Origin: RGIG8767 sp964487395
Lineage (GTDB): Bacteria; Bacillota; Clostridia; Lachnospirales; Lachnospiraceae
Assembly (NCBI GenBank): GCA_964487395.1
Contig: CAZAQH010000115.1
Location: forward strand, 1 to 5,026
Direction of reading: 5' to 3'
DNA length: 5,026 nucleotides
Shown here: piece by piece, positions 1 through 4,127 of the stretch
Layout of the letters: each line of letters starts with the position of its first letter
Position numbering within the stretch: the first letter of the stretch is position 1
Program-made: the position numbers and the translations under genes
The notes under the pieces: model-generated
The model's input: the letters and a program-made list of their open reading frames with translations, nothing else
Database searches by the model: none
Told to the model about the DNA's origin: nothing

Positions 1-44
1 ATTGTAATATTACCCATGTGCGTATTCATAGAAGATCCCTTCAT
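1..44 (-). CDS. Asp23/Gls24 family protein, N-terminal fragment (runs off window)
   Basis: Only the first 14 codons are present, reading MKGSSMNTHMGNIT on the minus strand. The ATG is preceded by a near-perfect ribosome binding site (AGAAGGAGG, 6-nt gap), so this is a real gene start. The 'MNTHMGNI' opening and the position head-to-head with rpmB match the Asp23/Gls24 (YloU) envelope-stress family, which sits beside rpmB in many Firmicutes (B. subtilis rpmB-yloU). Family members are small proteins often linked to cell-envelope or alkaline stress; their biochemical role is poorly defined. A second ATG at codon 6 is possible, but the ribosome binding site favours the first. The call rests on very few residues plus gene order. 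Confidence 0.7.
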   Translation of the reverse strand, partial: MKGSSMNTHMGNIT

Positions 45-50
45 ATCGTA

Positions 51-58
51 CCTCCTTC
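51..58 (-). promoter_or_regulatory. Ribosome binding site of the Asp23-family gene
   Basis: On the minus strand the sequence reads GAAGGAGG, ending 6 nt before the ATG. This strong Shine-Dalgarno match fixes the start of the leftward gene, whose body lies outside the window. Confidence 0.8.
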
Positions 59-78
59 TAGTAAACAAAATTTCTTAT

Positions 79-107
79 ATTATAACCTCTTTACTCTAAA
101 AATGAAA
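79..107 (-). promoter_or_regulatory. Promoter of the Asp23-family gene
   Basis: The minus strand has a perfect -10 box TATAAT (79-84). A weak -35 candidate TTTCAT (102-107) lies 17 bp upstream. Transcription would begin near position 72 and leave a leader of about 28 nt before the ATG. The -10 is convincing; the -35 is poor, so an activator or another sigma factor cannot be excluded. Confidence 0.5.
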
Positions 108-157
108 CACTAAAAATGGAAAAGCATATAAATTTGTTTGATTTATCTAATTTTTGC

Positions 158-186
158 TTGCAATTAGCAATTTGTTCTGCTATTAT
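158..186 (+). promoter_or_regulatory. Promoter of rpmB, extended -10 type
   Basis: TTGCAA (158-163) and TATTAT (181-186) are separated by exactly 17 bp. The -10 is preceded by TG one base away (178-179), giving an extended -10 element. The start of transcription is expected near 193, leaving a leader of about 43 nt. It is back-to-back with the leftward Asp23-family promoter; the two -35 regions are about 50 bp apart. Confidence 0.65.
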
Positions 187-235
187 ACTAATGTTGTGAG
201 TCGTAAAGACCAATATCGTTTTAGGAGGTGTTAGT

Positions 236-421
236 ATGGCAAAATGTGATATCTGCGGTAAAGGCGTACATTTCGGTAATAACGTCAGCCATTCTCATAG
301 AAGATCCAATCATATTTGGAATTCAAATGTTAGAAGCGTAAAATGTAAGATAAACGGAGCAGCTAAAAAGATGCATGTTTGTACAAGTTGTCTGAAATCC
401 GGTAAAGTTGAAAGAGCTTAA
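236..421 (+). CDS. rpmB: 50S ribosomal protein L28, zinc-binding (C+) form
   Basis: A 61-residue protein, the usual length for bacterial L28, a structural component of the large ribosomal subunit. Diagnostic parts are the FGNNVSHS segment (residues 13-20) and the LKSGKVER C-terminus (53-60). Two CxxC pairs, C4/C7 and C49/C52, show the zinc-coordinating form rather than the cysteine-free form. A strong ribosome binding site (AGGAGGTG, 223-230) lies 5 nt before the ATG. The gene is monocistronic: its own promoter is at 158-186 and a strong terminator begins 14 nt after the stop. In Clostridia and Bacilli rpmB is commonly divergent from the Asp23/YloU gene, as here. Confidence 0.97.
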   Translation: MAKCDICGKGVHFGNNVSHSHRRSNHIWNSNVRSVKCKINGAAKKMHVCTSCLKSGKVERA

Positions 422-434
422 TATTCAATTAAAG

Positions 435-463
435 AAAACTCATCCAAAAGGATGAGTTTTTTT
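435..463 (+). terminator. Rho-independent terminator of rpmB, probably bidirectional
   Basis: A perfect 11-bp stem (AAAACTCATCC, 435-445, with GGATGAGTTTT, 450-460) closes an AAAA loop and runs into a T-tract to 463. Read on the minus strand the same hairpin is followed by TTTTCTTT-like sequence. It probably also ends the leftward J-domain operon, whose last stop is at 498. Confidence 0.92.
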
Positions 464-497
464 AATATTCTTATATATCAATACTGCTATTATTCTG

Positions 498-740
498 CTA
501 TTCGGCAATCTTTTTGGATAACTGCTCATACTGCTCATTAATCCTTTTTACGGTATCCATATCACCACATACATTGTCGGGATGAAATATTTTCATTAAG
601 TCTTTATATCTCTTTTTTAATCCCAGTTGACTTGTAACACCTTTAAAAAATCCTATGCCTTCAAAATTGCCTGTCTCAAAATAACGCAGGTTCTGTTGCC
701 TGTATGACCTTTTTTCACGTTCAAACTGTTTGCGGTCCAT
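498..740 (-). CDS. C-terminal J-domain piece of the split protein
   Basis: From the first ATG after the TAG this is 80 residues, MDRKQFERE to KKIAE, and contains the whole J-like region: FFKGVTSQLGLKKRYKDL, then HPDN, then a final helix. The basic helix before HPD (KKRYKDLMK) is the type that contacts Hsp70. No Shine-Dalgarno is visible before this ATG or before the upstream in-frame TTG at 767. Independent translation is therefore doubtful and reinitiation or TAG readthrough would be needed. It is in the same frame as the N-terminal piece. Confidence 0.5.
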   Translation of the reverse strand: MDRKQFEREKRSYRQQNLRYFETGNFEGIGFFKGVTSQLGLKKRYKDLMKIFHPDNVCGDMDTVKRINEQYEQLSKKIAE

Positions 741-776
741 ATCTAACTGACAAAAACCATTTTGCAAAATTTCAAG

Positions 777-1016
777 CTATTTATCAAAAAAAATCGTTTC
801 TTCTTTTAATCGTTTTCGCTCTTGTAACACTTTTTTATTAAGTGCTTTCATCTCATCCATGAATGTAAAACGTTCTTTTAAAAACTTCTCATAAAGTTCC
901 TGCTGTTTCTTTTGTTCTTCCTGAATTCGAATTCTTTCCTCAAATAAAAAACGAAGCAGTTTATTTAACTCTTCTTCTGAAAGAGATTCCAAATTTTCAT
1001 CATAATTTGTGTCCAT
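777..1016 (-). CDS. N-terminal coiled-coil piece of the split J-domain protein
   Basis: A 79-residue peptide beginning MDTNYDENLE and ending in KEETIFFDK before the TAG. It is almost entirely Glu/Lys/Arg/Gln-rich helix with no other domain. The ATG at 1016 has a ribosome binding site (AAGAGGA, 1021-1027) 4 nt upstream. A longer TTG start at 1043 is open but would have no site and would abut the previous gene's stop. If the TAG is a true stop, this peptide alone lacks the J motif and should not recruit Hsp70. Confidence 0.55.
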   Translation of the reverse strand: MDTNYDENLESLSEEELNKLLRFLFEERIRIQEEQKKQQELYEKFLKERFTFMDEMKALNKKVLQERKRLKEETIFFDK

Positions 1017-1043
1017 GGCATCCTCTTTACTATCTGGATACAA

Positions 1044-1184
1044 TTATTTTTTACAATACAAATTATATCCTATAATCATCATTATCGTAACTACAATAAT
1101 TCCAATCACTTTATTTTCGATCAGAAGCATAAGTAACATACCGACAGAAATCCAAAAAAAAATAAAACCAATTGCCTGACGCAT
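1044..1184 (-). CDS. Small two-helix membrane protein, 46 aa
   Basis: A short gene reading MRQAIGFIFFWISVGMLLML to YNLYCKK. It forms two hydrophobic helices (about residues 4-22 and 26-43) joined by a tight ENK turn, with positive residues at both ends. This predicts a hairpin with both termini in the cytoplasm. The ATG has an AGGA ribosome binding site (1192-1195) 7 nt upstream, and the stop is TAA. It sits 62 nt after gerW/ytfJ and 27 nt before the J-domain gene, in the same direction, so it is very likely co-transcribed. I do not recognise a named family. The reading is supported by the site, the fit of the ORF between neighbours and the clean hydrophobic pattern. Confidence 0.75.
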   Translation of the reverse strand: MRQAIGFIFFWISVGMLLMLLIENKVIGIIVVTIMMIIGYNLYCKK

Positions 1185-1246
1185 CTGATTTTCCTGCTTA
1201 TTTATCTCTTACTATATCTTATATGCAGAAAAATCCTGAAAAGACT

Positions 1247-1636
1247 TTATTTATCTTCCGGAAAAGCAATATCCTTTGCTTTATCATCTTCCATGATATC
1301 ATCCTTTGGAGTTGTAAACTTATCAATGATATCCGGTACCATATCAAGTACCTTTGTTAATGTATCCTGATTTTTAATATTTACAAGTTTGGTATGACCA
1401 TCCTTGATAACTAAAACTGCACTTGGAGTCATTTTTCCGCTGATTCCTCCGCCTGCACCATTTTTTTTGTCATTAATGCTGGCACCGGCTCCGATACCAA
1501 ATGAAACATCAACAAGTGGAAGTATTATAGTATCACCTACCTGCTTTGCTTCTCCAACTACTGTTTTTGTAGATAATACCGTATCAACGCTCTTTAACAA
1601 TGATTCCATAACCATTCCAAAATTATTATCACTCAT
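1247..1636 (-). CDS. ytfJ: GerW family sporulation protein (YtfJ)
   Basis: A 129-residue soluble protein. It starts with a helical segment (MVMESLLKSVDTVL) and VVGEAKQVGDTIILPLVDVSFGIGAGAS (about 26-53). A glycine-rich stretch (GAGGGISG, 60-67) and a strand-rich SAVLVIKDGHTKLVNI segment (72-87) follow. This layout is the GerW/YtfJ signature. B. subtilis GerW is a spore protein needed for the normal alanine germination response; homologues also occur in poor or non-sporulating Clostridia. The C-terminal 20 residues are an acidic tail. The ATG has an AAGGAGAG site (1642-1649), and the first 8 nt overlap the end of the DUF2953 gene, so the two are probably translationally coupled. The DUF2953-GerW order matches ytfI-ytfJ of B. 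subtilis. Confidence 0.93.
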   Translation of the reverse strand: MSDNNFGMVMESLLKSVDTVLSTKTVVGEAKQVGDTIILPLVDVSFGIGAGASINDKKNGAGGGISGKMTPSAVLVIKDGHTKLVNIKNQDTLTKVLDMVPDIIDKFTTPKDDIMEDDKAKDIAFPEDK

Positions 1637-2564
1637 TTGAACTCTCCTTTTTTAGTCTGCTTATAAAATTTCTACAGTTTTTATCAAAAAATACTCTTAA
1701 AATATGATAACCCAATATACCTGATGTAATTCTACCATTACCCTTTGCATTAATACATAACTTTTGTTCCTCAAAATCAGGATGTAAAAAAATATAATTA
1801 CCAATATATGCATAAAATATACTGTGAACTGCTAATATCTTAGCTGTTGTGGCGGGATCTTCTAACCCATAACTTATGTGTATCTGAAATTTCTTTGGTA
1901 TAACGTGATGAAACAATTTTTTAAAACGATGTTTACACGTTGCAAAAGCCGCCTTGGTGTTGTCGTTACTTAATAATTCTATATAATAAGAAATATTTTC
2001 TCTTATATTTTTCAGTTTGTTTAAGAATTGTAAAAATTTCTTTTTTATTTTCAGTATACAATCTTTGATTTTCAAGAGAATTGATTTTTTCTTATGTTTA
2101 GGCTTTGCGTGTCCTTTTTTTTCATTCTCTTGTGGGACAACGGCTGGCATTGATAATCTTGATGTCTCAATGGATTCATTTTCTTTTGATGAGGGGATAT
2201 CTGTTATAACATTTGTGGTATCCGTATCTATATTGCTCGCTTCTTGCTGTTTATCTTGCGAAACTGTATGTTTTTGTTTTGAACTACTTGCTTTATTTTT
2301 TATATTTTTAAAAAAGGTAAGTGGAATGCCAAATATTTTTAAGTTAACAATGGGTTCTTCACCTTTATACACAAAAGAAAATGAAATAATATGCAAAAAC
2401 CACGATAATCTGGCTTTAGCATTAATTTTTTTATCATAATTTGCGTAAAATGAATATCGAATAGGAACAAACAAAACACAAAGTACCATAAAAATAACGA
2501 AACCCAATATACACAATAAGATAATTCCTATTATTTTTAAAATTGTCAGGATTATACTAATCAT
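1629..2564 (-). CDS. DUF2953 membrane-anchored protein (YtfI-like)
   Basis: A 311-residue protein. An N-terminal transmembrane helix (about 4-33) is followed by a short beta region containing VNLKIFGIPLTFFKN. A low-complexity linker rich in Ser, Thr, Lys and Glu (about 91-165, with a KPKHKKK basic cluster) follows. The C-terminal DUF2953 core is at about 225-300: ISYGLEDPATTAKIL, then the IFLHPDFEEQ stretch, then NGRITSGILGY. The family's function is unknown; it is repeatedly found next to GerW/YtfJ, as here. The start ATG has a GGAG site (2571-2574), lies 3 nt after the preceding stop, and the gene ends 8 nt inside ytfJ. The membrane anchor suggests it may hold partner proteins at a membrane; that is inference. 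Confidence 0.88.
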   Translation of the reverse strand: MISIILTILKIIGIILLCILGFVIFMVLCVLFVPIRYSFYANYDKKINAKARLSWFLHIISFSFVYKGEEPIVNLKIFGIPLTFFKNIKNKASSSKQKHTVSQDKQQEASNIDTDTTNVITDIPSSKENESIETSRLSMPAVVPQENEKKGHAKPKHKKKSILLKIKDCILKIKKKFLQFLNKLKNIRENISYYIELLSNDNTKAAFATCKHRFKKLFHHVIPKKFQIHISYGLEDPATTAKILAVHSIFYAYIGNYIFLHPDFEEQKLCINAKGNGRITSGILGYHILRVFFDKNCRNFISRLKKESSNE

Positions 2565-2567
2565 ACA

Positions 2568-2891
2568 TTACTCCGACTCGGAAAAATGATTTAAAAGATA
2601 CGTTTTCATATCCGCATTTCCTGTTTTTGTTAATACATCATTTAAAATCAATTGAATCATAGCGATTGCTTCATCATATCCGGATGCAATTCCAACCACC
2701 CGTATATTTAGTTTGTGATAAATTGGCTGTTTTAATAATGAATTATGAAAACATTCCAATTGATCACTGGAATTAGAAATAGTGACCAGATAAATATTTA
2801 ATTGTCCGGTTCCTGTTCTTAGCTTCCATTTTATTCTGTTTACATGATGAATGGAATCCGAAATATACAAATTTTTATAAAATTTTATCAT
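2568..2891 (-). CDS. Hypothetical protein, 107 aa, first gene of the DUF2953-GerW run
   Basis: A soluble 107-residue protein with no signal peptide or membrane helix. Visible features are MIKFYKNLYISD at the start, a strand-rich centre (GQLNIYLVTISN, about 29-40), then NIRVVGIASGYDEAIAMIQ (62-80), which resembles a beta strand, a glycine turn and a helix. I do not recognise a catalytic motif. The style suggests a conserved Lachnospiraceae-type hypothetical. The start ATG has only a modest GGGA site 8 nt upstream. It stops 3 nt before the DUF2953 start, so the two are surely one operon. A strong terminator sits only 24 nt upstream of its ATG, which makes its source of transcription unclear. 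Confidence 0.85.
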   Translation of the reverse strand: MIKFYKNLYISDSIHHVNRIKWKLRTGTGQLNIYLVTISNSSDQLECFHNSLLKQPIYHKLNIRVVGIASGYDEAIAMIQLILNDVLTKTGNADMKTYLLNHFSESE

Positions 2892-2915
2892 AAATCCATT
2901 CCCATCTCATTATCC

Positions 2916-2941
2916 AAAAAAAAGGCGTTAAAAGACGCCTT
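2916..2941 (-). terminator. Rho-independent terminator after the Nudix gene
   Basis: On the minus strand AAGGCGT and ACGCCTT form a 7-bp GC-containing stem with a 6-nt loop, directly followed by eight Ts (2916-2923). It starts 10 nt after the Nudix stop codon. It is a textbook terminator for that gene and lies immediately before the next gene's start at 2891. Confidence 0.92.
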
Positions 2942-2951
2942 CTAATTGTAA

Positions 2952-3404
2952 TTAATAATATTTTTTGCTTCCCCATAGATTATTCTTTTTTAATTCTAAA
3001 TATTCATTATAGGCTTTTTCTAAAATCTGCTTTTCATTTGAAAACTTTAATAAATGATAAGCCTCATGATATTTATAAAATCCGGAATCAACAAAAAATT
3101 CTTCGCGTTGTGGTTTGCTGTAATAACTATCTGCCATCATAAGATACCAATGTACTTCTTTTTCAACAGTATCTTCAGGTACATTAAATGTATATTCACT
3201 CTTTCCGACATACTTAATAATAGATGCCTGTGCACCGGATTCCTCAAGCACCTCTCGAAGAGCTGTATCTTTAAATTCTTCCCCTTGTTCTACAGTTCCT
3301 TTTGGCAATACCCATCCCTCATATTTGTTCTTGAAATTTTTATATAAGAGAAGTATTTTCCCACGAAAAATAACCACACCGCCGCAACTGGTTGCTTCTA
3401 TCAT
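2952..3404 (-). CDS. Nudix hydrolase, 150 aa
   Basis: A cytoplasmic Nudix-fold pyrophosphatase that hydrolyses a nucleoside diphosphate linked to some group X. The complete Nudix box is present with spacing GX5EX7REUXEEXGU: G36, E42, R50-E51, V52, E54-E55, G57, A58. The flanking WVLPKG (31-36) and the short length resemble the diadenosine-tetraphosphate hydrolase/house-cleaning group; the substrate cannot be read from sequence. The start is the ATG at 3404, because AGGAGGT (3411-3417) lies 6 nt upstream and the promoter -10 is at 3459-3464. A longer TTG-started frame to 3470 would lie upstream of transcription. It is a single-gene unit with its own promoter and a strong terminator. Confidence 0.93.
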   Translation of the reverse strand: MIEATSCGGVVIFRGKILLLYKNFKNKYEGWVLPKGTVEQGEEFKDTALREVLEESGAQASIIKYVGKSEYTFNVPEDTVEKEVHWYLMMADSYYSKPQREEFFVDSGFYKYHEAYHLLKFSNEKQILEKAYNEYLELKKNNLWGSKKYY

Positions 3405-3410
3405 TGCAAT

Positions 3411-3417
3411 ACCTCCT
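3411..3417 (-). promoter_or_regulatory. Ribosome binding site deciding the Nudix start
   Basis: AGGAGGT on the minus strand lies 6 nt before the ATG at 3404. This rules out the upstream in-frame TTG at 3470, which would add 22 residues atypical of the Nudix fold. Confidence 0.85.
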
Positions 3418-3458
3418 GCTTTGGTTTCGAAATAAAACCTAAGATATAAACTAATGAT

Positions 3459-3487
3459 AGTATAGAACAAAATACACCTTTAGGCAA
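3459..3487 (-). promoter_or_regulatory. Promoter of the Nudix gene
   Basis: TTGCCT (-35, 3482-3487) and TATACT (-10, 3459-3464) are spaced exactly 17 bp apart on the minus strand, 30 nt beyond the HD-GYP stop codon. Transcription is expected near 3452, giving a leader of about 48 nt. This separates the Nudix gene from the HD-GYP unit, although readthrough is possible. Confidence 0.7.
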
Positions 3488-3499
3488 GCGTTTATAATC

Positions 3500-3533
3500 C
3501 ACTGCAACAATCTCATTTTAATTATTTGCAGTG
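3500..3533 (-). other. Inverted repeat spanning the HD-GYP stop codon
   Basis: CACTGCAA (3500-3507) and TTGCAGTG (3526-3533) are perfect 8-bp inverted copies with an 18-nt loop that contains the HD-GYP TAA. No T-tract follows on the minus strand, so it is not a classical terminator. It may be a weak 3' hairpin or a pausing element. Confidence 0.35.
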
Positions 3534-4126
3534 AAAACTACTTTTCCCTCAGAAATAAGTTCCAATAAAGCATCTATTATGTCAGGGTCAAATTGTTTGC
3601 CTGAATTATTGTGTAATTCTTCTAATATAATCTCTTTTGACATTCTCGCTCTATAGCATCGATCACTATTCATGGCATCAAAGGAATCGGCTACACAGAT
3701 TAAACGTCCAATAAATGGAATATCCTTGCCACTTTTACCTGTTGGATAGCCTTTACCATCAAAACGTTCATGATGATACAGTGCACCATCTCTTATTCCT
3801 TTAATAGAATTGAAACTTTCAAGCATTTCTGCCCCATTTAATGGGTGAGTCTTCATAATATCGTATTCTTCATCTGTCAGTTTCCCGGGTTTTTTAAGTA
3901 TAGAATACGGAACCCAGACTTTTCCACAATCATGCATCAGGGCGATATAATAAATATGCGTACATTCATATTCCGACATACCCATTTTTTCTGCAACCTG
4001 TTTGGAATATTGTGCAACGCGAAGGGAATGACCTTTTGTAAGTTCATCTTTGGCATCGAAAAATTTGGAAAAAACGCCAAATGCCTCGCTTATAATCAAC
4101 TCATCGTTTTTCATACGTTTACGCAT
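3518..4126 (-). CDS. HD-GYP domain cyclic-di-GMP phosphodiesterase
   Basis: A 202-residue protein that is almost entirely one HD-GYP domain. This family hydrolyses cyclic di-GMP at a metal centre. The metal and catalytic motifs are all intact: GHS with H33, HDCGK with H65-D66 and K69, H94, and the diagnostic HHExxDGxGYP at 118-128. A VADSFDAM segment follows at 145-152. No membrane helix or receiver domain is present. No Shine-Dalgarno is seen before the ATG at 4126 or the next ATG at 4114. The start lies one base after the stop of the membrane protein (TAAAATG), so translation probably depends on reinitiation. In related receptors an HD-GYP domain with this N-terminus follows a transmembrane helix, so this is probably the output half of a split receptor. 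Confidence 0.92.
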   Translation of the reverse strand: MRKRMKNDELIISEAFGVFSKFFDAKDELTKGHSLRVAQYSKQVAEKMGMSEYECTHIYYIALMHDCGKVWVPYSILKKPGKLTDEEYDIMKTHPLNGAEMLESFNSIKGIRDGALYHHERFDGKGYPTGKSGKDIPFIGRLICVADSFDAMNSDRCYRARMSKEIILEELHNNSGKQFDPDIIDALLELISEGKVVFTANN

Positions 4127-4127
4127 T

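Larger units (their letters stand above)
498..1016 (-). pseudogene. Coiled-coil J-domain protein interrupted by an in-frame TAG
   Basis: Read through, this is a 172-codon protein: a long charged coiled coil (about residues 10-115) followed by a C-terminal J-like domain. Its helix ends in KDLMKIFHPDN with the HPD triplet at about 145-147, the motif by which J-domains stimulate Hsp70 (DnaK) ATPase. Codon 80 (777-779) is TAG. The frame continues unbroken for 92 codons after it, and the heptad-like pattern carries on (FFDK-stop-LEILQNGF). The downstream part has no usable ribosome binding site. One A-to-T change in AAG (Lys) would create this stop. The start at 1016 is ATG with an AAGAGGA site. 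Chosen reading: one gene, nonsense-disrupted or read through. It is last in the 2891-to-498 gene run and ends facing rpmB. Its function in this family is not known to me beyond the J motif. Confidence 0.7.

Noticed and set aside
26..307. 13-nt direct repeat TCATAGAAGATCC at 26-38 and 295-307
   Set aside because: Both copies lie within unrelated coding starts on opposite strands, and one 13-mer match in 5 kb of AT-rich DNA is not improbable.
777..779. Pyrrolysine or selenocysteine-type recoding of the TAG
   Set aside because: No downstream recoding structure is evident, the gene's own terminal stop is TAG, and a Lys-to-stop substitution in a coiled coil is simpler.
1185..1246. Possible promoter or terminator between ytfJ and the 46-aa gene
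   Set aside because: Only weak TATA-like AT-rich sequence without a -35, and no stable stem with T-tract.
2017..2439. 140-codon plus-strand open frame opposite DUF2953
   Set aside because: Antisense shadow of the AT-rich, low-complexity DUF2953 gene; no ribosome binding site and a composition typical of a reverse translation.
3006..3011. Perfect TATAAT on the minus strand inside the Nudix gene, considered as promoter for the 2891 gene run
   Set aside because: No acceptable -35 at 16-18 bp, and its transcript would still cross the strong terminator at 2916-2941.
3405..3470. Longer Nudix start at TTG 3470
   Set aside because: It lies upstream of the -10 box at 3459-3464 and lacks a ribosome binding site, while ATG 3404 has AGGAGGT.
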